Assembly: GCA_020746105.1 (NCBI GenBank)
Contig: CM036636.1
Span: 1,178,001 to 1,242,000, forward strand
DNA from: Trogon surrucura
Lineage: Eukaryota > Chordata > Aves > Trogoniformes > Trogonidae
Direction: 5' to 3'
Length of the DNA: 64,000 nt
Shown: one piece after another, positions 12,774 to 26,762 of the stretch
Numbering within the stretch: position 1 is the stretch's first letter
Layout of the letters: each line of letters starts with the position of its first letter
Program-made: the position numbers and the translations under genes
The notes under the pieces: model-generated
What the model was told of the DNA's origin: nothing
What the model saw: only the letters and a program-made list of their open reading frames with translations
The model's database searches: none

Positions 12774-13617
12774 CAAGCCCACACTAGACCCCTGACGAGA
12801 TGGTACCAGACACGGCCAAACTAATGCTACTGAAGCAAGTCTGCTCAGGTTCAAGCTTTCTCTTAGCACCGGGTAGACATTAATGCAGAGCAGCTTCACC
12901 AAAAGCAAAACTATTCCAACAGGCACTATTGAGACTTCAGAAAAATACAGGGAAAGATCAGCATTAGCCTGCTAGCACAGAGGTTCAGAGCTGTCCTTCA
13001 TGGGAATTCAGGCAGCAGCCCTGCAAAACACGTCCCTGCTGCAAGCTGAGCAATCCCCCTATTACACTGCTGCAAACCTAAGAGTTTCAAAATGCTTAAA
13101 AGCCATCTAGTTAAAAATCAAACTTGAACAAATATCATTCCTCCTTTGCTCTCCTGCGTCCTTCCAAGGGGAGCAGAGATCTAAGGAGTAACGGCCTTAC
13201 ACACTTTTAATCTTGTGAAGCACCCCCCACCCCAAACTGCCCCATCACATCCTACTAGGAAAAAAAGGCACCAGCCTTGCAGCACGGCAGTTCCTCAGAT
13301 ATAAAGGACTGGGGTTCTGAGATGGCAAATGGGCAGGTTTTTCAAGCACCCCAAGAAAAAACTCCACAGGCCATGAAAGCATTTTTGACTGGTCTGCTGG
13401 CAAGTGCACCTCTAGGAGAAGACAGGGACCGTGCTGCTCCCTTCCCCAGGAGTTGCTGCTGGCTGGCTCCTGGCGCAGGGGCTGCGCTCAGCAGTGACTC
13501 CAGCTGCTGAAACACCCTGCCCTGGGGATCAGCCAGGTCATCTTTCTTCCCAGATGTTGTATGAAATATTTCGAGATCTTTTTTTGCGTGTTGTTTTGCT
13601 TCAAATATGAGGCACAT

Positions 13618-14097
13618 AGAATCATCGAATCATAGAACAGTTCAGGTTGGAAAAGACCCTTGGGATCATCAAGTCCAACCATTAACCCTACACTACAACC
13701 ATTAACCCTACACTACAAGTTCACCCCTAAGCCATCTCACCCAACACCACATCTCAGTGACACTTAAACGTATCCAGGGATGGCGACTCAACCCCCTCCC
13801 TGGGCAGTCTCTTCCAGGGTCTGACCACTCTTTCTGTGAAGAATTTCTTCCTAATGTCCAGTCTAAACTTGCCCTGTTGCAACTTGAACCTGTTCCCCCT
13901 GGTTCTGTCCCTAATGACCTGTGAGAAGAGACCAGCACCAACCTCTCTACAATGTCCTTTAAAGTAACTGTAGAGCATGATGAGGTCCCCCCTCAGCCTC
14001 CTCTTCCTCAAACTGAACAGTCCCAGCTCCCTCAATCGCTCCTCGTAAGGTCTATTCTTCAGGCCCTTCACCAGTTTTGTCGCCCTCTTCTGCACTC
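13618..14097 (-). repeat. CR1 LINE 3' fragment with end of ORF2
   Basis: This has a CR1 tail plus about 100 codons of the reverse-transcriptase ORF C-terminal end. The minus-strand frame includes [20 protein letters not shown] and ends near SPSLDTFK. The 3' part contains a 20-base internal tandem duplication at 13676-13715. It is a dead, 5'-truncated copy. Confidence 0.95.
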
Positions 14098-16107
14098 ACT
14101 TATTTCATTTTGGCAGGAAAGGGGGAGGGCAGAGAACGCACGCCCAAGAGCAGCAGACAGAAGCAAAGGCTCCTTTCCTTAGGGCACTTGGCCCAGGGCC
14201 TCAGTGGATTTTGCTCTAGAAACCCAGGAAGGGAACGACAGAAAACAGAAATTTGTTGAAAGGTCAGGTCTTCTGTAAAAACACAGATCACTTAACCCAC
14301 CCTGGAAGTGCAGGAACCCAAGACCACAGAACCTGCACACAAACCAGTCTCCACTGAGCTCAGAGAGCTCTGCCCATCATCACAGAGACCCAAAATGGAA
14401 ACAGTTACACCCACCATCCAGATGACATCCCTGCAATGATGATAGCACATCCTATTAGTGGTCCAGAAGGATGGGGTCTCCAGAGAGTAGGTTGGACTGC
14501 TCTGAGGTGAAGAATAATTTCCACCTGACTCAGAATGCCTACTGGCCTTTCCAATGGAAGAAGCCGCAAAAGCTACTCGATAGAGGAGCTCTCACGGCAA
14601 CCAGGCACTTTGCAGATACTCTGGAATCCTAAGTGACACTACTCTTCGAGTACTGCAAAAATAGCTGTCTAGTACAGACAACCTCCAAAGGTGGAAGGGC
14701 AAAACTACTGAATGTAAATAGATTGCAACAGCCTGCTGAATTACTCCCAAAATCCAGTAATATTCCAGGTCCCAGCCATAAAAAATAAGCAGCCAAATTA
14801 AAAGACGGGTCAGTCTGGACAGAGCTACTCGTGCTGTTCTACGGCCAGGGCGTCACGTTTACATCAGGAGGTTTGAGAATGGCAAAGAGAGCACAAAACT
14901 CCAGGATTTCCAAATTCATGGCTCACCTTGGGAAACAAAGTTTCCCAATCAGTTGATAAAGCCTGGCAGCATCTCTGAGAGGGGTGGAGTGGGGCTGGAT
15001 TTCTTACGGTTAAGCCCACCACAATACATTTATCTGCCATTTCTCTATTTGAGTGTGGGATGTTTCTTCCCCCAAACAGGCTTTCTGAGCGAGGCTTATG
15101 TGACAACGTCCCTTCAGCCACGGCCAGTGGATCGCTGGACAGTCTATAGGACACTGTGACCTTCAGTTCTGCTTTCCTTAGCTGGTTCCTGGAAATCTGC
15201 TGGCAGACATTGGAGTCCTTACAAGTCCTCCCGGTGACAAACACAGAGGGCAGGAGCTGGGGAATGGCCGGGCAGCAGCGCTCATCTTCCCTGGGAAATT
15301 TGGCCCACTGAAAGGAACCACGAGCAACTCCCACCACTCTTCGCTAAGAACCAAAGCCACCACGACTAAACCACCCCATGCAAAGCAAGAGGAAAGGCTG
15401 GCATCTTCTGAGGTACGCGCTGCGCGCCTGCTGCTGAGAAACACCTGCCCGAGCTGCGCCCACAGCACCGATCACCTGAGCAGCGACACCCAGAGCGCAG
15501 CTACTGCTTCCTTACAACACACCGGGGAGCAAAAACATGTGGGACCCTCACTTGCTTCTGTGGATTCCACCCAGGGCAGCACAAAGACAGCTCTGGAGAG
15601 AGGCTTCTTCTCCCTTTCCGCAGCCAGAGGGGCACCTAGATGGAAAGGAACACGTTTATGGCTTGCTAAGCTAGCAGGATACTCCCCGCGCAGGTTCACC
15701 GACAGCTCCTTTGGCCTGACCCTGTGGCATGTTTAGGGGCTTCCTTTGAGACCCTGGACGGCCAGTGGGGTGAGGCAGAAGGCAACTCTAAAGACACAGA
15801 CCTCCACCTGCTCCGCATCCCAGCTGTGCTCCTGCACAGAAGTTACGAGCTTTACAACTGCAATTTACAGCCAAGTTCGGAGCCGCCAGTAAAATCAGTT
15901 GCAATCTACACCAGAGCTCTGGTTAAAGGTGTCTAGTGGCAAAACTGCTTAAAAAGGGAGCAGGACTGAGCCCAAAGTCAGCAGCAACCCCTTAAGAGGA
16001 TTAAAGTATCCAAAGTTACATTAGTAAGGATTAAATGATAATAAAATCCAGAAATCTGGAAAGGACAGAAACCCTCAAGCACAAAGGCCCAAGCCAGCTC
16101 CTAAGTT

Positions 16108-16120
16108 GGGGGGGGGGGGG
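16108..16120. repeat. Poly-G run (13)
   Basis: An uninterrupted run of 13 G is followed by TGTAGG. It is slippage-prone and its length may be unreliable in the assembly. Confidence 0.9.
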
Positions 16121-16205
16121 TGTAGGAAAAAACTTTCCCTGTGGGCAAACTATTCCTAGATCACTCATTCCATTTACTTCTTTCCCACAGATATTTGGCC
16201 TTTGC

Positions 16206-16258
16206 CAGGAACATGGGAGACATCTAGGAAGGGGAACGTGGGAGACATCTAGGAACAC
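16206..16258. repeat. 25-base tandem duplication
   Basis: GGGAGACATCTAGGAA occurs twice in succession with a 25-base period, preceded by GGAACATG and GGAACGTG respectively. It is a simple two-copy tandem duplication in the intron with one base difference in the aligned part. Confidence 0.85.
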
Positions 16259-19200
16259 GCTGGCTTAACCTGGCACGGCGCCTCCCCCGACGGTGCAAAG
16301 GGGGTTCCTCAGGCTGGAGCTACCACGCCAAGAAAAAGAAGATCCTGCACCCTCACTAAGACGAGCCAAATCCCTCGAAATAACCAAAGAAATGGTGCGA
16401 GAGATTAGCTCACCTTCGTGCTGGCAAGGGGCTGGATGACGGGGGAGAGGGCACGGAGCCACGGCCTCGCGCTGTGCTCCTCGCCGCGGCATTTCAGAGC
16501 TCAGCCCCCGCTTCTGAGACAAGCTCAGTCAGGAGCTGCAGGATTAATTCACCTTACAGCATTTTTTAAGCTGCTTTCAAGCAGGCGGCCAGCGAATTCT
16601 ACGAATTGTGTGATACTTTATCCAAACCACGTGCCAGCTGAACGCGTCGGCACGACAGAGATGCAAACGCAGACCATCCAGGGCTGCACGCAATCCCTCC
16701 AGTTTGGAAACCTGATGCCAGACTAGCAGGAAATTCCACCCACAAGGGAATATCCTGAATTAATTGCTGAAAGACAGGCCCCCTGTTCATTATAGTCTGA
16801 TGGTCACATGCTGTCATTTATTTATTTTTTTTTAACAATTTGGGGAAAAGGTGTTTTGGGTACTACTCACTGGATGTGGAGAGAGAAAAGGCTTCCCGGG
16901 CGTTCTCAGGATGTTACACATCAATGAAATTCCTTCTCCCACAGTTAAAAGTACGTTAAAGTTGAATCCAAACAGACAGCACTATCAGCAGCTTGAAGCC
17001 AAAATATTATGGCATTTTGCGATTATCTCCAAAACGAGCATCACGAACCAAGATACTCAGACCCCAAGACAGAATTCAGACACACCAGACAATATAATTA
17101 ATGCCAGCAGATCTAGTCTCACACTTCTTCATTCCGGTGTCACCTCAGGGCAGGGTTGGATTATTTTTTATTGCAACTGTAACTAAATGTAAGATACAAA
17201 AGTGCTGAAATGAGCGTGTGAAGGTGCTACTACCAGCAATTTGACAATGAACAGCCTCAATCTTGCATAATTTAAAAAACCAAACAGGTGTACTTGTACC
17301 TACCTAACTTGTTGATGCAGGAAGGTTTACCTTTTATATCAATAAGGATGCTGAATCTCCATCCTAAGTGAAAAACTCAGTGCAGTTCACATTGTGGAGT
17401 TATGCATGATGCACAGTAAAGGCTATTTTATTTTCACCTCCTTCTGGAATCCAAGTGGTTTGGCTGGGAACACACTACGGATCTACTTCACCAGGGGTTA
17501 GGTTAAATGATGCAGTTTCAGAAAGGGAAAGCAAACCTCGTCTCGACTTTTTTGTACTCATTTGTCCGTGACTATAAGTTTTGTTCTTGCTGTGATTTCC
17601 AGACGGGAATTCACACGGAGTATCCCCACTGCCGGGTTTCCAAAGTGGAAAGGAACAGTGACAGTTAAATGACTGAGCAGCACTGAAGAAGCTCCATAAA
17701 ATTTTGTAAGGAACAAAACCAAACTAAAACAAGCTAGGACGGGTGGGGAATCCTCCTCTCCGCAGTCACCCAAGATCATCAAGAACTCGAATCTTTTTGC
17801 TTAGGTTGAAAGGACGAGTCTTAAGAAGGTAATCCTTGCATCGCTCCGCCTTTCCTGGCTAAGAATATCCTTAGAAGTGAAAATACTGAGAACACGAACA
17901 CTTAAAATACTTGAAAGTGTTTTGGGTTGGTTTTGTTACGCGACTCAGGTTCAGCGTTGTTGAAATGCCAACAAGCAGCTCAAGAGACAGAGGTTCAGGC
18001 TGAAAGAAGAACATGGAATAAATAACGGCACTGCTGTCTGTACACCTTTTCTGCTGCTGATTTTCAGCCCCTGCTGGAAGACGGAAAGTGCATCCCTCCT
18101 TAACGAATGGCGGAGGGATGTATTTCTATCTTCAACAGAGCTCTCCTGGCATTTTCAGGACAAACTGATGGATGATCGTAACAGTCCGGGACTACTAAAG
18201 TTCTTATTCTTTTTTATTAGAATAAACACATTTCTCCATCAATTTTGCTGCCTAGGAACTCTGTATGAGATTTGCTGCAAAGCTTTAACATCCAGATTTC
18301 TGTAAACGTGTTTTCTTTGGCCAGTATCTGGGCAACGGGCAGACATTTTCGCTGTATATTAGCAATTTTCTGTATGAGTTGATGTGAAGATCACAGATCC
18401 ATAGGTGACTTGAAAACCTCCTTTTCTAAAACTACGTGTAGAGGCGGCCTCTCCAGAGCCACGAAACTGCAGGATCTGCAGGAACATCAAAACCTGCCGC
18501 ACGCCTGCGTCTGCATCGCGCTCCCAAGCACACTCGATGTGGCTCTAAGGCAAGACACCCCAGGTGAGAACATCCAAAAAGAACCCTAAAGTAAGTTATG
18601 GCAGAAGAACAACTTAACAGGTCTGGGAACTGTTATCGACTTCATCCAGCCTCAAAGAAGATGTTGGTGCTGTAACATGAGGGCTCTGCACCGGAACCGG
18701 CAAAGAGCAGCAGAGAAAGGCACAGGGAAATGGATCTCCCATGTTACAGAAAACCCAGCAAAGTGCAGCGACAAACTCTCTCTCATCCCAGTCCTGTGAC
18801 GTAAGCAGGGAAGGAGAAAGGAAGAGCACGGCGGGAGCAGCCTGCGCAAGGAGCACCGGGCAGCCCCGCACCTGGCCAAGAGCCTTGTTCCGGGGCAGAA
18901 CGGACGAGGCCAGCTCCGGGGCTGCGAAGGAAAAGGCGCTGCAGCGCTGAGGGGTGGGAATTTCTTGGCACTGCAGATCCCAGAACAAAGTTCCCTGGTA
19001 TTTTCTTAGTGCACTGGAATTTATCCTCCTCGGTCATTAGAATTGGAAGATGAACACGTTCATCTCCTCGTTAGGCAAACGGGAATCCAAAGAGACTTCA
19101 CCTACTTAAAATGCAAACACTTTAGGAAAATAAAAATCCATTTTTACAGCTCTCCCCAAGGGCCAGGGGAATTATTAAATAAGAACATTGTAAAAATTAA

Positions 19201-19325
19201 TCACAAAGTTGTAAATGACTAACCCTTGTGCGCGTGGGTGTGCGTGCAACGCGCATCCCTCACATCAAGCTTTTAATTGTGTGGGGCATTAGGAAGTTTT
19301 ACCAAGCACAACAGTAGAATTTTCC

Positions 19326-19345
19326 TTTTTTTTTTTTTTTTTTTT
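19326..19345. repeat. Poly-T run (20)
   Basis: Twenty T in a row, without flanking SINE or LINE sequence that I recognise. Confidence 0.9.
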
Positions 19346-20465
19346 GTACCTCGCCGAAAGGAAAAAGAAATCAAAAGCTAAAATTCACTTTAGGGAAACA
19401 TTAAGGTTGCAAGTTTGAATATTTAGAAGCAATCAAGAAATGGAGATGCCGAAGGTTCTCCCTTAACCTTAAATTAACACCAGCAAACCACTTCCAGAGC
19501 TTTCCCTCACCGGCCAGAACATTTAAATCACCATATCCTGTAAACCCAAGGCCTGGGCAAGAAAATCTTAATTTTGAATACACGAATTGCAGGGTTTAAA
19601 TTTCCAACCCTCAAAATGTTTTTGCACACGCAAGGCATTAGCGCTGTGCCCCCACGGTTAACATTTACAAGGCATATTCCAGCCCACATCCTCGCTTCTA
19701 ACCTTTCACTGCTTTTCAAACAAATTCCCTCTTAGGCTGAACTTTCTCAGGCTTAGTCAGAGCCCAAAGGGAAATAAGTTTTTAAAAGATCAGGCCAATC
19801 ATTTTTTATTTATGGGGGTTGTGAAATATTTACTACGGATTCCATTTTGGAAAAAAAAAAAAAGATGAATTCTGCAATTTTCTTTTTTTTCTCCTGGTAA
19901 CTAAATAAATCGTTACAGAGTGGAGACACCCACTCGTCACGGATGCTGCCCTGAACACAGGTGATGGGGTTTGAATGCATTTGGCTACAAAACTGCCAAG
20001 AAAAACAAAATTCCACTTGCAGCCTCCAACGTCCTCAGACCCAGGTGAAAACCAGTGTCCCTCCTGCCACCGAATGCCCTAAGCTAGCCCAGCCTCCCGG
20101 TACGATGGGGCACACCATGAGCGGGAATGACACCACGACGAATGGGGAAGGAGAAAACAAAGCTTCCGGGTGACAACAGAGGTTTATCCCATCTTCGAAA
20201 GACGCGCCTCCTGACCCATCACCGATCTGACCAGAATTCCAGCCAGCTAGTGGGGAGATAATCACAAACTAATCTGTACCCTGCACCGAGGCCTAAAGGC
20301 TGTGCCGCATCCAGGTACCTGAGAAGAGGGACTGAAGATCTGGCGAAGAAGGTGACTCAGGGATCACAAGGCACCCACTAACTGTGCCACGACGTGGGAG
20401 CTTCGGCAACAGGTTGGCACCGCCCCCGGTAGCCAGCTCTGCTGTGCCAGAGCCGGGGGCTTCAG

Positions 20466-20690
20466 AGAATCACAGAATGTCAGGGGTTGGAAGGGACCTC
20501 TGGAGATCACCCAGTCTGACCCCCTGCCAGAGCAGGGTCACCCAGGGCAGCCCCACAGGAACGCGTCCAGGTGGGTTGGAAAGTCTCCAGAGCAGGAGAC
20601 TCCACACCCTCTCTGGGCAGCCTGGGACAGGGCTCTGGCACCCGCACAGGGCAGAAATTTTTCCTCACGTTGAGGTGGAACTTTAGACTC
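20466..20690 (-). repeat. CR1 LINE 3'-end fragment
   Basis: It begins AGAATCACAGAATGTCAGG and continues with GCCAGAGCAGGGTCACCCAG and GGAGACTCCACACCCTCTCT, a subfamily also seen at 36847. It is minus-oriented and 5'-truncated near CACGTTGAGGTGGAACTT. Confidence 0.92.
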
Positions 20691-22281
20691 AAGCTCTGAG
20701 CAAGGGATGGTGTTGGCGCTCGGCTCATAACTCCAACACTGCGGGTCAGCGGGTTGTCCTGCTTCAGCGCGTACACAGCCGGGACTGGAGCGCCTCCTCT
20801 GAATTGGCACCTCCTGTAGTGTAAGGATTTCTATCCTTAAAAGCAGTTATTTTTAACTCTGTGATGCTGCAGCAGACGTGCATCTTTGCCTTCTTGGTAT
20901 TTGCTTCTATGTGAGGCAGCACAAGGAAAATGTGCTTCTGCCTCCCTAGACTGAACTGGCAGCATCGGTGGTCTTGGAGCTGAGGCTTCTCGGCAGTTTT
21001 ACAACTGTACCTTGCACTGTGACTTTGGTTTGCACCAGAGCAGTCTGTCACTTGAGAGGAAAGTGTGCTCCATCCATTTCTCCATCTCTTTTTGAAGGCC
21101 AGTTTTGAGCTGAAGAGGATGCTAAAGACTGGACTGTATCACAGAGTTCCAAACTCCTTGTGTCACCAGCTCTGCCCTGGAAGCCACTCCTGTGCTCCTC
21201 TCTCTGCAGGACCCTGTGGTGCACCTTCAGTAACACAGACTTTGCACCCCCAACGCAACACCACAACTCATTTCACCAGGGAAAGTAATGCACAATGCAT
21301 TAAAAAGTTGCTATAAACTGGAGAGGGTGATCGAGTCTGGCCACAGAGGGCAAGACAAGACTTGAGGTGAATTGCAATGGAGACTGCCTGGGGCAAAAAG
21401 TCCCCGCCAGGGCTAGCAGGGAAAGCACCGGGAGCCTGAGGAACTGCCTGCGCAGCAAATTTCTGAAGAACACGTTAGAAAAACAACCGTGAGGATGTTC
21501 TATCTATGAAGCAATGAAACTTTTTGGATCCTGAATCAACTTTTAAAAATCCTGCAAGCTCACAGCTCTCAATGCCAGCCCAAATTTTCGTCAGTGACCA
21601 ATTTCATCTCATCGTTTTTTACCTGGCCTTTGTGCAAGGGGAAGGAGTTCTCTTGAGACAACTAGAAGGGAAAGTGCATTCAAGTGCTAGCTCAGAGTCA
21701 GGAACTCCAGTTTCAGGAGCAATCAGCAGCTGCTCCTAATGAACAGACACTCACTGTCCTCACACAGAGTCTGATGAATGTCACCAACTCGGTGCCTTGC
21801 AGCCTGTCTCTCGCACAGGCTTTCCAACCTCTCTCACAGCACGATCCCCGACCGAGGCAGCTCCTCCACTAAGATCCATTACTGACCCCAGCACACCCCA
21901 CATTTACCTGAGCACAGGGGAATTACTCTTTCTCCCTCAGGAAAGCACAGGTGAAACTCCCCAGAGAGCGGTCACAGGACTATTAAGGGCTCTGGTAAAT
22001 CCATTTTTTTCCAATACTCACATCTCTGCTCCCTTCAAAGGGCAACACAGAAAGAATCCTGCCTCCTTCCAGGAAGGATTCAGGCAGGACACTTTGTAGT
22101 GCCAGAACTTCCCACCTACCCTAGAAAACCACCTCACGCCAATGGTCTGGGGAAGGGACGCTCATTGAGGTGTGCGGGGGTGACACAACATCGTCACACA
22201 ATATCCAAAGACCACTTTTTGCCCCTCCTGCAACCTGGTAACTCAACAGGGCAGTCTGAAATACCTGGTAAATATCGTCAC

Positions 22282-22572
22282 CATAGAATCACAGAATAGT
22301 TTGGGTTAGAAGGGACCTTAAAGATCATCACGTTCCAACCTCCCCACCATGGTCAGGGACACCCCTCTCCCACCAGAGTAGGTTGCTCCAAGCCCCGTCC
22401 AGCCTGGCCCAGGACACTGCCAGGGAGGGGGCTGCCACAGCTTCTCTGGGCAACCTGAGGGTCTCACCACCCTCATGGTGAAGAATTTCTTCCCAATGTC
22501 TAATCTAAATCTACCCTGCTCCAGTTTAAAACCATTGCCCTTCATCCTATCATCACACATCCTCGTAAAGAG
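22282..22572 (-). repeat. CR1 LINE 3'-end fragment
   Basis: It begins CATAGAATCACAGAATAG and includes GAAGAATTTCTTCCCAATGT and TCTACCCTGCTCCAGTTTAA. It is minus-oriented and truncated near ATCCTCGTAAAGAG. Confidence 0.92.
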
Positions 22573-22807
22573 ATGGCAATACTAATATGCAAAAATTATC
22601 TGTGAACAGGAAAAAAGGGCTCCAACGTGACAGCAAGGCTACCAGACACAAAGGAAAACCAGGTTGTGTTACTGAGGATCAACCTCAGGATTTTGCAGAC
22701 CTGGCCTAAGAGCCTTTAACCTATGGGGCTGGCCTCAGCAAGCAGGAGGCGACTAGGAAATTCACTCCCATTTCCACTAGAATTTAAAGCACAAGTGAAG
22801 GAGGCGA

Positions 22808-23003
22808 ATCATACCATCACGGAACAGTTTAGCTTGGAAGAAACCTTCAAGATCACCGAGTCCAACCTCTGTCCCAGCCCTACCTACACCACCAAACCAT
22901 GTCCCTCAGCACAACATCCACCCGTCTCTTGAACATCTCCAGGGGTGGTGACTCAAGCCCTTCCTGGGCAGCCTGTTCCAACACCTGACAACCCTTGCAG
23001 CAA
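22808..23003 (-). repeat. CR1 LINE 3'-end fragment, diverged
   Basis: The tail is degraded (ATCATACCATCACGGAACAG), followed by GATCACCGAGTCCAACCTCT and CCAGGGGTGGTGACTCAAGC. It is of the subfamily also at 59450 and older than the neighbouring copy at 22282. Confidence 0.88.
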
Positions 23004-26000
23004 TGAAGGACGGCCTGAGCTTACATACAGGATTTGCACGTTGCGCTCTCAGGCATCTCTCAAATGCTGGAGTCCACCAAAGCGCTGCGTAGGAGTCACC
23101 CGCCCGCCGGGGGTGTGAGCGCAGGCATCTGCTTTTGAGAAACAGCACAAAATCCAGCTTTTGCCTCTTGAACAGATTTGCACATACGCCAAAGCAGGAG
23201 AGGGAGGCAGAAAGAACAAGATCTACCAGGAAACAACCACTAGTGGTCTTCCAGCCTTCAGCAAATGTCACTGAATTGCCACAGCAACAAACTGCAACAC
23301 CCGCAGGAAGGAAAGCAGGTGGAGCGTTGGGTTGTTTTGGTGGAACTGCTTTTCTGCGTTGTTTTCCTGCCCACAACAGAGTAACCGGCATGTGGACAAT
23401 CTAACAAAGGAAACTGGCTGGTCCTGCCTCTGAGCACTACGGGCTTTAGAGCTACAACTTACTTGTCATGGGCCTCAAAAAAGTTGTCAGGAGGGCAAGG
23501 GAAGAGAGCAAACCACACTACCACAAGCTCCCCTGAACTGAGTCAACCTGACTGATGTGCTGGAGATGAAGGTTCCCGTGACTACCTCTTCCTGATTCTT
23601 CCCACTTTTAATGGCATTTTACAAAAAGATTCCAGGAATGGCAAGACTCTTCCCCACAACAGTAATCAGCACTGCTCCATCACGCTCGGGATTTCTTCCC
23701 TGACAGGAGGAACATTTACTAAGTCTCCAACAGCTAACCAGACATATATAAAGTTAATACACTTGCTATACTTTAAGAAACCTTCAGCTTTTAGAAATTT
23801 TTCACCTCCCGTTTCTCTGTGCATTTGTTTTCTGCTTTCTTTTCACAAGACACAGAAATGGAATCCAACAGCGCAGGGCTGTGCCCGGCAGACAGGGACT
23901 GGGCTGCAAGCCCAGGGACTTGCGCTCTTCTCCTTTGCCACTTGCCCGCTGGTTGCCTCCGGCAAGTCACTTTTCTCTCTGTCCCGCTGCTTTCCTGCCT
24001 GCCTGCGGAATACCAAACTCCTCTGGCAAGGGATTCGAGGCTCAGGCAGGTGAAAGGCTTAGAAGTGGTATGGACAAGCAGCACTACTGGCTGCATTTGT
24101 TAACATTTGGTATTTTGAGAACTGGTATTAAAAGGCCATCGGTAAACTGAAATTAGGCAAGTGCCATATTAACAGTTGCCAGAGCAACCTTAATTCTGTC
24201 CTAGGCTGGTCCGAAGAGGCAGAGACACTATTAGAAAAAGCAGCAGTGAGCACGTAGACAAAAGCTGAGGTGCTCACGCAATCCAGGTGAATTAAGGTCA
24301 CGTGGGCAATCATAAAACAGTCTAACTCTGAGCTCTCCGTGCCAGTTACGGTTGGTTTGGAGATGTTCTTGTACATAAGTCCCCCTTTCCTACAGAAAAT
24401 AGTAATACAAAAATCCAACAGCCTGAATATCAGTAGCAAAGTTATAGGTCTGGAAACGGCGGAGGCTACCACGCTCTGGAGATCCCGGCTGTGCTGGGGG
24501 AAGCTCACGCTCCTCTCCGTCTCTCCTGGGGGTGAGCCCAGACACAAGCTGCCAGCACGGAGACCTGCCTAACCCACGGGCAGCTCCCACTTACACGCAC
24601 CGCCACGGGTGGGACTGCTGACCCAACGCTGGGGCCAGCTGAGCTCTTCCAACTGTCGTCCCCAAGCTGTGGCACGTGCACTGAACGCAACCTCCTGCAT
24701 GACCCAGCAAATACTTGCCCACGCCAGAGGTGACGCTTTCCCCAGCCGTGTCTCTGGCACGCTGTCTTTTGCTGGTGCAGGGTTTGCAGACCCCTGCTTG
24801 CCGGTGGTTTTATTTAGCTATCTGTCACGTTGCCAAGAATTTCCCGTGGTATGTGAGCAGCAGCAGGGAGACTGTTTTTACAAAGTTTGTAACTCCCCCT
24901 AAACATGACTGGAATTTCCACGGAGAACGATGGCGTAGATCTAGCCCCAATGCCTTCTTCCCCAGGACTTCCAAAAGCCTGGAGCAAACCACCGAGGTGT
25001 ATGAGCATCTCCGAAAAGACTGCCAGACTCTTTTAGTGGAGTGGTCAGTGACCTGGATGTCACGCTGGCCATGCCTCCCTAGGAAAAAATACCAAATTAC
25101 AAGTTTTTTTCAAAACCTCTCTCCTCCCTACCTCCTTCCTGCCAGTCGAAGTCGGGAGCAGTGAGACAAGCCTTTTTATTAACACATTAGCACTGTGGGT
25201 TGTATTGTTTTCTTCTTGCTACATGTGGGAATTCTGGTCTTGGACGCCGAGCCAAGGCTAGAAATGTAGCTCCCAAAGCCATGCAACCATGTCCCCATCA
25301 GCACATCCTCTCCTCAATATCACAGATCTCTGTCCCTTCAAGAATGGGTCCAAAAACAAAGGGAGTCCCAGACACACAATCTATAGAGTAAAAACCCCAA
25401 AGGCTGAAAATAACCAGCCAAGAGCCATGGGTTTTCCTCAAGGGAGTCTTCAAAGTGTCTTCCCAGCTGGAAAGTCTAAACACCACTGTCTCCTCTTTAA
25501 GCAGGCAGCAAACAAATAACTGGTCCCAGCTCACCCCACAGCTCCCTTCTTCTCAGGGAAAAAAAAGGCCAGGCCAGCCCTTCCCACAGCAGCCCCTTCT
25601 CACCACAGCCCTTCGGACCTGAAGGCGGGGGCACGTTACAACACGGCTTCACCCACCACGGTAGGGACTCCTCCTCCCAACAGGCCAGGCATGACTCGTT
25701 CTCAGAGCCAGCACGGCAAGATGCAGACTTGGCCTCCCAAGAGCAAACAGGACTTATTGCTCTCAGGGTCAGTCGAAGGAGCACACGCAGCTCCCTGTCG
25801 CCAAACCTTCATTACTCGTGGGACCAAACCAAAGTGCCCTTGCTGTGCTCTGCAGAGGCAGCAGCCGAGATGTCTCTGTGCTCGGCACACAAGGCTGCCT
25901 TCACCAAACCTTTTCAGGTGTCCGCTGTGGCTGTGAGTAACAGCTGCCTCCAAAAAGTCACCACGGAGAAGAAGTTAGAACAGCTTTTAAAAACTTGCAG

Positions 26001-26762
26001 CTCTAGTTATGTGAACTTATGCCAAGGCCAGGCTGCTGGTCACGGGAGCTCCTCACCCACACCAGTCTGGGATGGATGCAATCGATGGCCCAGAGAGAAG
26101 CATGCGAGAGAAAATAAGACCTTGCTGTATCCCTTAAATACTGAGAAAAGTTGGAAGAAAGCAGCACACTACACCTTCAGAGACCATGAATCTAGAGGTT
26201 CTAAAGTAAGATAGAAATAGCGGAGTAAGATTTGAACAATACAGACGTCTGTAATAGAAAGGGTGTAAACAGCTAAATCGGGTCGCAGAGGAATAGCAAT
26301 GGAGCAGCAAGCAAAACAAAAATAGCAGGAAGGGAAAGATAAATAGAAAATTCCTAAAATATATGAGAAGCAAACGGGCTGACGAGAAAACAAGAGGGCC
26401 ATTGAGTGGAAAAAGGACAAGAGCCATGCAGATGCAACCAGGGTAGGCCAGGGGTTTAATCCAGACCCAGAGGGGAAGGCACAGGGAGGAAAAAAGACAG
26501 ATGAACTACTTCACTGCAGCAGCAAGGAGGGCAAGAGGAACATGACTCTGTCAGGAAATTACAACCATCTGCACTTAGGAACAGCAGCACCAGCCAAACT
26601 GTTTCACATTCACTCTGTAAGGCAGGTGACAAGCACGGCCTGTTCCTGCACCGGGGCCAACGGCTGCAGTGCATCCCCTAGCCCACCACTCTCTGCCGCC
26701 CTGCTCTGGTGGCTTTGCCTCGCCTCCAGCTCTTTCAGCCAGCTAAGGTTATTCTGGGAGAG

